Part shown: in pieces, positions 8,519 through 15,563 of the stretch
Numbering within the stretch: position 1 is the first letter of the stretch
How the letters are laid out: each line of letters begins with the position of its first letter
NCBI GenBank assembly: GCA_029219125.1
Contig: JAQXSU010000192.1
Coordinates: forward strand, 1-31,298
Length of the DNA stretch: 31,298 nt
DNA from: Bacillota bacterium
GTDB taxonomy: Bacteria > Bacillota > Clostridia > Peptostreptococcales > Anaerovoracaceae
Direction: 5' to 3'
Translations under genes and position numbers: made by a program
Notes under the pieces: model-generated
Told to the model about the DNA's origin: nothing
The model's database searches: none
Seen by the model: only the letters and a program-made list of their open reading frames with translations

Positions 8519-8558
8519 TAAGGAGGGCGCCGCAGGAATCACCGGCGCGAAAAAAAAT
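8519..8558 (+). promoter_or_regulatory. tgt ribosome binding site separated from the start codon by a hairpin
   Basis: A strong AAGGAGG (8519-8526) is 32 bases from the tgt ATG, too far for normal initiation. In between, GCGCCG (8527-8532) and CGGCGC (8543-8548) form a six-pair GC stem with a ten-base loop. If it folds, only about ten bases remain between ribosome binding site and ATG. No better ribosome binding site lies next to the ATG. Confidence 0.5.
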
Positions 8559-9680
8559 ATGAAACATGCAGTAACATACGATTTGATGAAGACAGACAGC
8601 CGTACCCGGGCCAGACGGGGCGTGGTTCACACGCCTCACGGGGATATTCAGACACCGGTTTTCATGCCGGTGGGCACCCAGGCAACAGTGAAAGCCATGC
8701 GTCCGGAAGAAGTAAAGGAGATGGGCGCGGAGATCATTCTTTCAAACACCTATCATCTGTATCTTCGTCCCGGCCACGAAATCGTCCGGGAAGCAGGCGG
8801 TCTGCATAAGTTTATGAACTGGGACCGTGCAATCCTGACCGACAGCGGTGGATTCCAGGTGTTTTCCCTGGGAAAGCTGAGAAAAATCACAGAAGAAGGT
8901 GTGAAATTCCGCTCACATATCGATGGTTCCGCACATCTTCTGACACCGGAAAAATCCATTGAGATTCAGAATGCGCTGGGTTCCGATATTATGATGGCAT
9001 TTGACGAATGTGCACCGTATCCGGCCGACCGGCGATATGTGAAGGACTCACTGGAGCGGACCACACGCTGGCTGAAACGCTGTAAGGATTATCATCAGGA
9101 CTGGGAACGCCAGTCACTTTTTGGCATCATGCAGGGTGGAATGTATAAGGATCTGCGAAAGCAGAGTGCCGAGGAAGTGGTGGATATGGATCTGCCCGGG
9201 TATTCCATCGGCGGGCTGTCTGTAGGCGAGCCGAAGGAACTGATGCTGGATATTCTGGATGACTGCGTGGAATACCTGCCGACGGACAAGCCACGGTATC
9301 TCATGGGAGTGGGCAGCCCGGACTATCTTTTCGAAGGTGTAGAACGAGGCATCGACATGTTTGACTGCGTTCTTCCGACCCGCATCGCCCGTCACGGTCT
9401 GGCCATGACGTCTCATGGACGGGTCAATATTAAGAATGCAAAATACGAGCGGGACTGGGAACCTCTGGATACGGAATGTGACTGCTACACCTGCAGAAAC
9501 TATTCGAAGGCATATCTGCGCCATCTGTTCAAGGCAGATGAGATGCTGTCAGCCATGCTGCTGTCTAATCATAACCTGCATTTCCTGGTGAACATGATGA
9601 AAAATATCCGGGAGGCCATTGAAGAAGATCGGTTCTTAGAGTACAAGAAGGAGTTTTACGAAAAATATGGAAGATTTTAA
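8559..9680 (+). CDS. tgt: Queuine/preQ1 tRNA-guanine transglycosylase Tgt
   Basis: Tgt swaps guanine-34 of GUN-anticodon tRNAs for preQ1 (bacterial enzyme), the step before QueA. The 373 residues include the RRGVVHTPHG and TPVFMPVGTQATVKAM opening, LTDSGGFQVFSL with an active-site aspartate, GGLSVGEPKE, the second catalytic aspartate in FDCVLPTRIARHG, and the zinc site CDCYTC with a downstream His (YLRHL). The ATG at 8559 gives the family's usual length and N-terminus; frame-open sequence upstream runs through the terminator and is unlikely to be coding. It overlaps the next gene by 14 bases. Confidence 0.95.
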   Translation: MKHAVTYDLMKTDSRTRARRGVVHTPHGDIQTPVFMPVGTQATVKAMRPEEVKEMGAEIILSNTYHLYLRPGHEIVREAGGLHKFMNWDRAILTDSGGFQVFSLGKLRKITEEGVKFRSHIDGSAHLLTPEKSIEIQNALGSDIMMAFDECAPYPADRRYVKDSLERTTRWLKRCKDYHQDWERQSLFGIMQGGMYKDLRKQSAEEVVDMDLPGYSIGGLSVGEPKELMLDILDDCVEYLPTDKPRYLMGVGSPDYLFEGVERGIDMFDCVLPTRIARHGLAMTSHGRVNIKNAKYERDWEPLDTECDCYTCRNYSKAYLRHLFKADEMLSAMLLSNHNLHFLVNMMKNIREAIEEDRFLEYKKEFYEKYGRF

Positions 9681-10887
9681 AATAGAGGAAGCCACGACCG
9701 CCGAAAACACCAGCATGGTTGAGAAATGTTCGCATTGTGAATTTTGCGGAGGATGTATTCACCAGGGTGTGCCTTACGAGACGCAGCTTGCCGAAAAAGA
9801 AAAGGAAGTCCGCAGACTGCTGGAAGCAAAGCAGGTGACGCCGGACAGAATTGATCCCATCGAGGGCTGTCCGTCTCAGTATGGCTACCGGAATAAAATG
9901 GAGTACACCTTTGGCGACTTCGTCAAAGACGGTGAAATGACCCTGGGCATGCACAGAAAGAAAAATTTCATGTCCATCGTTACTGTGGACCAGTGCCAGC
10001 TGGTGGATCCGGATTTCAATTTGATTCTGGCGGCGGTGCTGGAGTTCTGCAGGGAGCGGGGGTATAAACCGTATCATAAGCGGACCCATAAAGGCCTCAT
10101 GCGCAACCTGATTATTCGAAAGGGCGTGCGGACCGGGGAGCTGCTGGTCAATGTGGTTACGTCTTCGGAGCCGGGTTTTGCGGAGGAGGAATTTGTATCC
10201 ATGCTGCAGAGCCTTTCTTTGCAAAATACACTGGTCGGAGTTTTGCGGACCTTCAACGACAGTTTTGCGGATGCGGTGATCTGTCAGAATCTGAAGGTAC
10301 TCTGGGGCAGAGACTATTATGTGGAAAAGATCCTGGGGCTGACCTTCCGGGTCAGTGCGTTTTCTTTCTTCCAGACCAATGTGGAGGCAGTGGAACGGCT
10401 GTATTCCGAGGCTCTGGCACTGGTGGACTCCTTTGAGGGCAAGTCTGCTTTCGACCTGTACTGCGGCACAGGCACCATCAGTCAGGTGCTGGCTCTGCGG
10501 GCAGCAAAGGTTCTTGGGATTGAGCTGGTAGAAGAAGCGGTGGAAGCGGCGAAGGAAAATGCGGCTGCCAATGGACTGACTAACTGCAGCTTTCTGGCCG
10601 GTGATGTGTTTGAGGTGCTTCAGAATGTTTCGGAAAAGCCTGACGTCATCGTGGTGGATCCGCCGCGGGTGGGTATTCAGCCGAAGGCTCTGGATAAGAT
10701 CATCAGCTACGGCGTGCCGGAGATCATCTATATTTCCTGCAATCCGAAGACTCTCGTGGAAAATCTGAAATATATGGAGTATTACGGCTATCACTGCAAG
10801 TATCTGAAACCGTTCGATAATTTCCCGATGACGAAGCATACGGAGTGCATCGCGCTGCTGGTACAGGAGAAAGCGGGGAAACGGTGA
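9667..10887 (+). CDS. 23S rRNA (uracil-5-)-methyltransferase, RlmD/RlmCD family
   Basis: The 406-residue protein belongs to the TrmA/RumA SAM-dependent m5U methyltransferases. It has an N-terminal cysteine cluster, CSHCEFCGGC (residues 21-30), probably a 4Fe-4S site; the SAM-binding loop FDLYCGTGT; a VVDPPRVG motif; and the catalytic cysteine in YISCNPKTL. The TRAM domain found in RumA is absent, as in shorter family members. In Gram-positive bacteria one enzyme (RlmCD) can methylate both U747 and U1939 of 23S rRNA; which uridine this one modifies cannot be read from sequence. It starts within the end of tgt and is followed after four bases by the diguanylate cyclase gene. Confidence 0.88.
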   Translation: MEDFKIEEATTAENTSMVEKCSHCEFCGGCIHQGVPYETQLAEKEKEVRRLLEAKQVTPDRIDPIEGCPSQYGYRNKMEYTFGDFVKDGEMTLGMHRKKNFMSIVTVDQCQLVDPDFNLILAAVLEFCRERGYKPYHKRTHKGLMRNLIIRKGVRTGELLVNVVTSSEPGFAEEEFVSMLQSLSLQNTLVGVLRTFNDSFADAVICQNLKVLWGRDYYVEKILGLTFRVSAFSFFQTNVEAVERLYSEALALVDSFEGKSAFDLYCGTGTISQVLALRAAKVLGIELVEEAVEAAKENAAANGLTNCSFLAGDVFEVLQNVSEKPDVIVVDPPRVGIQPKALDKIISYGVPEIIYISCNPKTLVENLKYMEYYGYHCKYLKPFDNFPMTKHTECIALLVQEKAGKR

Positions 10888-10891
10888 TGAA

Positions 10892-11968
10892 ATGGACTAC
10901 TACTTTTTGATTATTTCCATAATAGATATCTTTGTTCTGGGAATCATGTCGATTCTGACAAAGTGCAATGAAACACTGAACATGCAGCAGAAAAAATGGT
11001 TTATCCGTTCGTTTCTTCTCATTATGATGATTTCAGCTCTGGAAGTTATAACGGTTGTCGCCGATAACAGTTCGTCATCATTTCGCTGGATCAGTATTAT
11101 TGCAAACTATCTTGGATTCGGGTTGACACCGGCAGTTGCGATCTTCCTCGCTGCTGCCTTTGATAAGAACCGAAGTACAAAATTTGCGTTTTTGGCAGAA
11201 GGTGCATATCTTCTGTTTCTCGCAGCCGCTTTCCCGTGCAGGATTGTGTTTTACGTTGATGAGAACAATCAGTATATGAGAGGGGACTCTTTCTGGATAT
11301 ATCCGGCTGTGTATTTTTTCAGCATTATCTATCTTCTTGTTATGACAATTTTCATTGCCGGAAAGTATCAGAACAAAAGCAAGAACAGTCTTTATCTGAT
11401 TGCGGCATTCCTGCTGGCATGTACAACAATACAGGTATTTTTTCCGGAGATTCATGTTACCTGGTTATGCGTATCGCTTCTTTCAATTCTGTTTTTTATT
11501 TACTGTAATGGAATGTGGCAGCAGTTGGATGAACTGACCGGATTGCTGAACCAGAAAAGCTATCTGAACAAGACTTCGTCATTATCCAGAGACATGACGC
11601 TGATTGTTTTTGATGTGGATGATTTCAAACAGGTCAATGATAATTACGGTCATCTGACGGGAGACCGGTGTCTGAAGGAAATTGCAGACTGCATTAAAAA
11701 AGCCTATTCGAAGGCTGGGTTCTGTTACCGGATTGGCGGAGACGAATTCTGTGTTCTGCTGAATGCTGAAGCGGAGGAAGAAAGCTGCTATAGAATGCTG
11801 ATAAAGGAGTTGAATCTCCGAAGAGAGACCTTGAAAATGATGCCATATGTATCTGTTGGCTCGGCATCGTTTGTAAAGGGCGATAATGTTCTGAAGGTCA
11901 AAGAAACTGCTGACAATAATATGTATCAGTTTAAAAAGAAGCAGAAGAAAAAAGTGCGGGTGATTTAA
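10892..11968 (+). CDS. Membrane-bound diguanylate cyclase (GGDEF)
   Basis: The 358-residue protein has about seven hydrophobic helices in residues 1-210 and a cytoplasmic GGDEF domain opening with QLDELTGLLNQKSY. The motif GGDEF is at 282-286, and DVDDFKQVNDNYGHLTGD is intact, so it should condense two GTP into cyclic di-GMP. The RxxD inhibitory site expected five residues before GGDEF is absent (SKAG there), suggesting no product inhibition by that route. The membrane part resembles 7TM-type sensor regions but has no recognised ligand. Four bases separate it from the methyltransferase stop, so it is co-transcribed with tgt and the methyltransferase. A strong terminator follows. Confidence 0.88.
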   Translation: MDYYFLIISIIDIFVLGIMSILTKCNETLNMQQKKWFIRSFLLIMMISALEVITVVADNSSSSFRWISIIANYLGFGLTPAVAIFLAAAFDKNRSTKFAFLAEGAYLLFLAAAFPCRIVFYVDENNQYMRGDSFWIYPAVYFFSIIYLLVMTIFIAGKYQNKSKNSLYLIAAFLLACTTIQVFFPEIHVTWLCVSLLSILFFIYCNGMWQQLDELTGLLNQKSYLNKTSSLSRDMTLIVFDVDDFKQVNDNYGHLTGDRCLKEIADCIKKAYSKAGFCYRIGGDEFCVLLNAEAEEESCYRMLIKELNLRRETLKMMPYVSVGSASFVKGDNVLKVKETADNNMYQFKKKQKKKVRVI

Positions 11969-11977
11969 CCTGAAACA

Positions 11978-12014
11978 GAAAAGAGCAGGAGTGAAACGAT
12001 TCCTGCTTTTTTTT
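11978..12014 (+). terminator. Intrinsic terminator after the diguanylate cyclase gene
   Basis: AGCAGGA (11984-11990) pairs with TCCTGCT (12001-12007) around a ten-base loop, followed by an eight-T run. Confidence 0.9.
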
Positions 12015-12086
12015 CATCGGTTAAATCTTTTTGCACAGTTTCTGCGTTATTACTTATGAGAAAAGATGAGAAAGGAGCGCTCCGCC

Positions 12087-12617
12087 TTGGAAGATTATTT
12101 GCTGATTCGTAAAATCAAGGACGGCGATACAGCTGCGTTTGAACAGCTGACACGAAAATATTACGGGCACATCTTCGCGTATTGCTACCGGCGGCTTGGG
12201 AACCAACAGGATGCAGAAGATGCAGTGCAGGAGATTTTTCTGAAGCTGGTGAAAGCGGTATATAAATATCAGTATACGGGAAAGTTTCAGAATTATCTGT
12301 ATACCATAGCAGGCAGCTGCTGCAGTGATATTTTGCGGAGAAGAATGCGTGAGAAGCCTGAGACGATGCAGGAAGACGATCCGGCAGCGTCTGCAGAAGA
12401 AGAAACGATGCAGTGTGAAATAAACAGGATACTGTATGAAAAGCTGAAAAACATGAATCCAAAGCAGAGCGAGGCTTTGATTCTTTATTACTTTCAGGGA
12501 TTGAAAGCGAGAGAAGTAGCGGCTGTTATGGGTGCGCCGCTTTCCACGACGAAGTCGAGAATCCGGCAGGGACTGCAGCAGCTCCGACAATTTTACGATG
12601 AGGAGGAAGTAAGATGA
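12087..12617 (+). CDS. ECF-type RNA polymerase sigma factor
   Basis: The 176-residue protein has only sigma regions 2 and 4, the ECF (group IV) layout. Region 2 spans FEQLTRKYYGHIFAYCYRRL, then DAEDAVQEIFLKL, to KFQNYLYTIAGSCC; region 4 is in MNPKQSEALILYYFQGLKAR and the recognition helix APLSTTKSRIRQG. The start is taken as TTG at 12087 because AAAGGAG lies nine bases upstream; the ATG at 12066 is in frame but has a poor site. The stop overlaps the next start as ATGA. It leads a four-gene operon with a membrane protein and an ABC exporter, a layout typical of envelope-stress or antibiotic-response sigma factors with a membrane anti-sigma factor. The signal is unknown. Confidence 0.88.
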   Translation: MEDYLLIRKIKDGDTAAFEQLTRKYYGHIFAYCYRRLGNQQDAEDAVQEIFLKLVKAVYKYQYTGKFQNYLYTIAGSCCSDILRRRMREKPETMQEDDPAASAEEETMQCEINRILYEKLKNMNPKQSEALILYYFQGLKAREVAAVMGAPLSTTKSRIRQGLQQLRQFYDEEEVR

Positions 12618-13363
12618 ACCAGAAACATGGATATTCAGATTTTATTCCGGCGTTTCATGAGGACAACCGGGAAAATACATTGAAGGCATGCAGACAGTAC
12701 ATGCAAAGCCATATTCCGGAGAAAACGCCGTATGTACGGCTGTTTTCACAGCAGCTGCGATATATTTCACCGTTGTTCTGGATCTGGCAGATAATCGTGT
12801 TTCTGGGAGTAATGATTTTGGCAGTGGCCGTTCCGAAGGGCGAGATGTTTGCCGGAGAACTGCTGTACTATACCGGCCCCCTGGTGGGGATATTGGCCTA
12901 TCCGGAAATGTTTCGGGATCTGTTCTATGACATGTCGGAAATAGAGAACAGCTGCAAAAATAACAGTGCCACTCTGTTTGTCATGCGGCTCCTGATTGTC
13001 GGCGTTATGAATCTGCTTTTGCTTACATTGCTGGCAGTGGTTACCTCGACAGCCTGGGATGACAGTTTTTTACGGACTGTTATTTTTGGGATGACACCAT
13101 TTCTCTGGATTCATCTGATTACGCTTCCGCTTCTGCGTGTGACACAGATTCGCAGCAGAATCGGTGCACTGGTGCTGTCAGCGTGCCTGACTGCTGCAGC
13201 CTGGATGTTTGGCGCCATGAGGCTTCGACCGATGGAAATGGAATATGGAAGTATGCTGCTCTGGACGGCATCACTGGCCATGGCAGCCATTCTGCTGTGT
13301 GTGGAACTTGGCATACTGATAAAAGAACGAAAAAGCGGAGAGGAGGGTATCTTATGGAATTGA
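12614..13363 (+). CDS. Six-helix membrane protein, candidate anti-sigma factor or exporter partner
   Basis: I do not recognise the family. The 249 residues begin with a polar, probably cytoplasmic stretch of about 50 residues (containing SDFIPAFHEDNRENTLKA), followed by six predicted transmembrane helices near 51-73, 83-100, 119-143, 152-174, 183-202 and 211-236. The ATG overlaps the sigma-factor stop (ATGA), so the two are probably made in fixed ratio, and its own end overlaps the ABC ATPase start by ten bases. Position directly after an ECF sigma gene and a cytosolic N-terminus before the membrane part fit an anti-sigma factor; it could equally be a membrane subunit of the downstream transporter. 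No zinc-binding HxxxCxxC anti-sigma motif is present. Confidence 0.7.
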   Translation: MNQKHGYSDFIPAFHEDNRENTLKACRQYMQSHIPEKTPYVRLFSQQLRYISPLFWIWQIIVFLGVMILAVAVPKGEMFAGELLYYTGPLVGILAYPEMFRDLFYDMSEIENSCKNNSATLFVMRLLIVGVMNLLLLTLLAVVTSTAWDDSFLRTVIFGMTPFLWIHLITLPLLRVTQIRSRIGALVLSACLTAAAWMFGAMRLRPMEMEYGSMLLWTASLAMAAILLCVELGILIKERKSGEEGILWN

Positions 13364-14076
13364 AGCTGGAGCATGTGTCAAAGCAATATAAGGGGACATT
13401 GGCAGTGGATGATTTCAGTATTACACTGGGGACAGGAATTCATGCACTGCTTGGAGCAAACGGTGCGGGAAAAACTACGCTGATGCGTATGATCTGCGGA
13501 CTGATCCGCCCGACGGAAGGGGTAATTTCTATTGATCAGGTACCGATTGAGAAAGCAGGTGAGGGATATCGGGAACTGCTGGGATATCTGCCCCAGAATT
13601 TCGGGTATTATCCAAATTTTACAGGTTGGGACTTTATGATGTATCTGGCGGCGCTGAAAGGACTTCCGAAGATCACAGCGCAGGAAAAGAGTGAAGAGCT
13701 TCTGCACCAGTTTGGTCTGTATTCGGTTCGAAACAAAAAAATGAAAACGTATTCCGGCGGAATGCGCCAGCGTGCCGGTATCGCACAGGCACTGCTGAAT
13801 GATCCAAAAATTCTGGTGGTGGATGAACCGACAGCAGGACTGGATCCAAAGGAGCGGGTGAAATTCCGTCATGTCATTGAACATCTTGAAAAGGACAGAA
13901 TCATTATCCTCTCCACCCACATCGTTCCGGATGTGGAAAAACTCTGTGATGATGTCATCATCATGAAAGAGGGCCGGAAAATGCATTACGGACCGGAGCA
14001 TGAAAATCTGGAGGATCTGTATCTACAGTTTTTCGACGAGAAAGAAGGGTATTTCGATGAATCTTACAATGATTGA
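13354..14076 (+). CDS. ABC transporter ATP-binding protein
   Basis: The 240-residue ATPase has Walker A GANGAGKT, Q-loop LPQNFGYYPN, signature YSGGMRQR, Walker B ILVVDEPTAGLD and H-loop STHI, all intact. It is of the single-domain type paired with ABC-2 permeases (antibiotic, lantibiotic or Na+ export in this class). The start at 13354 follows GGAGAGGAGGG; the longer open frame upstream lies inside the preceding membrane-protein gene. It overlaps the permease gene by 20 bases. Confidence 0.93.
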   Translation: MELKLEHVSKQYKGTLAVDDFSITLGTGIHALLGANGAGKTTLMRMICGLIRPTEGVISIDQVPIEKAGEGYRELLGYLPQNFGYYPNFTGWDFMMYLAALKGLPKITAQEKSEELLHQFGLYSVRNKKMKTYSGGMRQRAGIAQALLNDPKILVVDEPTAGLDPKERVKFRHVIEHLEKDRIIILSTHIVPDVEKLCDDVIIMKEGRKMHYGPEHENLEDLYLQFFDEKEGYFDESYND

Positions 14077-15295
14077 ACTTCGCAAAATCTTTCGAAGCCG
14101 GGTCGTTCTTTTTGCTGTACTGTTCCTGCTGATCATAGACATTTTTGTGTACGGCAACACGGGAAACAGCTATTACGCCGCATTTGGAAAGGACAGCAAA
14201 GAACATATCGCAGAGGCGCAGGAAGATGGAGCTTATTTTAAAGGAGAAATAACAGACCAGTGGATTGCCGGAGTGACCGGAGAGGCTGATGCCATCCGAA
14301 ATGATCCGGCCAACCAGCTGCAGGGCGACGAAAGGGAAGCTATGAAGCAGAAACTGGCCGACCAGGGATTTGACTATGATACGGTCGAAGAAAAGTATCC
14401 TGGCGCCTTTATCAAAGAGGAAGTCCTCAGTTCCAGATCGTATACCAGGTATGAGCCGGCTGAGTCTGCCGCAATGTTTTCGGAGAATGCACTGAAGCTG
14501 ATGGATCTGCAGGTTTCTGCAATCAGAGAAGGCTGCAGCGGACGCAAAGCGGAAGCACTCGAAAGGGCGGCAAAAGAGGCTTATCAGTCACTTGCAAATG
14601 ATTATACTCCGGTCTATGATTACAATCTGGGATATGGCTGGATGAATAATATCATGCTCTGCCAGCAATATATCCTGGGACTGATGCTGGCAGTGGGACT
14701 TTCCGGTATTATTTCTGACGAATATCTGAAGAAGATGGATGCCATGATTCAGGTTACCGCATATGGCAGACGAAAAACTGCACTGGCAAAACTGAAAGCC
14801 GGACTTCTGTTTTCTGTTTTCGCCTGGATGTTGGTTATGGGCCTGAATCTGCTCTTTACAACAGTAATCTACGGTTGGGAAGGCTGGGATAGTTACTGGC
14901 AGGACTGGATCTTCATCACCGCACCGTTTCAGTGGAGTCAGGGAAAAGCCATGCTTGTCGGTATGGGAACCAGTCTGCTTGGTGTTATCTATTTCGCTTC
15001 GGCAGTGATGATGATTTCTTCGCTGTGTAAAACACCTGCACCTTCCATGCTTTTTTCTTTTGGTCTGCTCATGGCACCTGCAGTTTGTGAACAGTATGAT
15101 TCTTTTAAGGGAACGGCATATTTCCCTGCGTCTCTGATGCGGGGTGAATATATATGGATGAGCTATCGTCCTGTGTTTCTGGGCGGGATCGTAATAGACG
15201 AACAGATGCTGATTCTTACAGCGGGTGTGGGGCTCAGTGCAGTCTGTATGTTGGTCACGATTCGAAACTTTGAACGTCATCAGGTATCAAATTAA
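14057..15295 (+). CDS. ABC-2 type transporter permease
   Basis: The 412-residue protein has a first transmembrane helix at about 15-33, an extracytoplasmic domain of roughly 160 residues, and about five further helices in the C-terminal half. The large domain between helices 1 and 2 is typical of ABC-2 permeases that export or sense peptides and antibiotics. The extracytoplasmic part is charged and not recognised. The start follows AGAAGGG inside the ATPase gene, giving MNLTMIELRKIFRSR, a usual permease opening. No convincing terminator follows. Substrate unknown. Confidence 0.85.
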   Translation: MNLTMIELRKIFRSRVVLFAVLFLLIIDIFVYGNTGNSYYAAFGKDSKEHIAEAQEDGAYFKGEITDQWIAGVTGEADAIRNDPANQLQGDEREAMKQKLADQGFDYDTVEEKYPGAFIKEEVLSSRSYTRYEPAESAAMFSENALKLMDLQVSAIREGCSGRKAEALERAAKEAYQSLANDYTPVYDYNLGYGWMNNIMLCQQYILGLMLAVGLSGIISDEYLKKMDAMIQVTAYGRRKTALAKLKAGLLFSVFAWMLVMGLNLLFTTVIYGWEGWDSYWQDWIFITAPFQWSQGKAMLVGMGTSLLGVIYFASAVMMISSLCKTPAPSMLFSFGLLMAPAVCEQYDSFKGTAYFPASLMRGEYIWMSYRPVFLGGIVIDEQMLILTAGVGLSAVCMLVTIRNFERHQVSN

Positions 15296-15339
15296 TATGG
15301 TCAAACAATGCATGTAATAAAATGGAAATTACAAAAACT

Positions 15340-15381
15340 CCCTAAACTACGACATTTAAGCCCTAAAATACTACATTTTTG
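15340..15381 (+). repeat. Two tandem 21-bp direct repeats, candidate operator
   Basis: Two adjacent 21-bp units (15340-15360 and 15361-15381) both start CCCTAAA, contain TAC-N-ACATTT and end in G, matching at 17 of 21 positions. The second ends 32 bases before a perfect TATAAT. Direct repeats spaced two helical turns just upstream of a promoter are typical binding sites for dimeric activators such as response regulators. Confidence 0.6.
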
Positions 15382-15413
15382 AAAAAAAGTTTTGCTTTTT
15401 CCTGAAAAATCCA

Positions 15414-15419
15414 TATAAT
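15414..15419 (+). promoter_or_regulatory. Putative -10 element for the DUF5688-like operon
   Basis: A perfect TATAAT. The best -35 candidates (TTTGCT at 17 bases or TTGCTT at 16) are poor, which fits a promoter that depends on an activator bound at the upstream repeats. Confidence 0.5.
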
Positions 15420-15442
15420 CTGAACCACAGGACCGGTTCAGA
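15419..15442. repeat. Inverted repeat spanning the predicted transcription start
   Basis: TCTGAACC and GGTTCAGA form an eight-pair perfect dyad around eight bases. With the -10 at 15414-15419, transcription would begin inside it, so it is more likely a DNA operator than an RNA hairpin. Confidence 0.5.
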
Positions 15443-15458
15443 CCGCCAGAGGAATTTC

Positions 15459-15516
15459 CTGTCTGTGCTGACGAGTGTCAGACAGAAAAGACCAGATGCG
15501 CCGGTCTGCCGGTCTG
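15459..15516 (+). other. Structured leader: stem-loop and tandem CCGGTCTG
   Basis: CTGTCTG (15459-15465) pairs with CAGACAG (15479-15485), with an alternative inner CTGAC/GTCAG stem. CCGGTCTG is repeated exactly in tandem (15501-15516), and each copy could pair with AGACC (15489-15493) or CAGACCG (15439-15445). Competing pairings are possible. No known riboswitch class is recognised. Confidence 0.4.
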
Positions 15517-15563
15517 TTGTATTACAGGAAAAAAGAAGGAAAGAAGAAAGGGGAGAGCAAACC

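Larger units (their letters stand above)
15296..15563 (+). other. 268-bp non-coding control region before the DUF5688-like pair
   Basis: Left to right it holds a short AT-rich stretch, two tandem 21-bp repeats (15340-15381), a T-rich segment, a TATAAT (15414-15419), a dyad (15419-15442), a stem-loop (15459-15485), a tandem CCGGTCTG (15501-15516) and a purine-rich ribosome binding site. An open frame through its right part is not supported as coding because the downstream protein aligns with its paralogue only from the TTG at 15564. Confidence 0.7.

Noticed and set aside
9565..10839. Open frame of 424 codons on the minus strand under the methyltransferase
   Set aside because: It is antisense to a recognised enzyme gene and has no family resemblance.
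12031..12059. Sigma-A promoter TTGCAC-17-TTATGA before the sigma factor
   Set aside because: The -10 match is weak; an ECF-type promoter was also looked for and not found with proper spacing, so no call was made.
12066..12086. ATG start for the sigma factor at 12066
   Set aside because: The strong ribosome binding site lies downstream of this ATG and is placed for the TTG at 12087.
15465..15563. Longer N-terminus for the first DUF5688-like protein
   Set aside because: The extension has no counterpart in the paralogue and lies in a structured, repeat-containing leader; TTG at 15564 has a good ribosome binding site.
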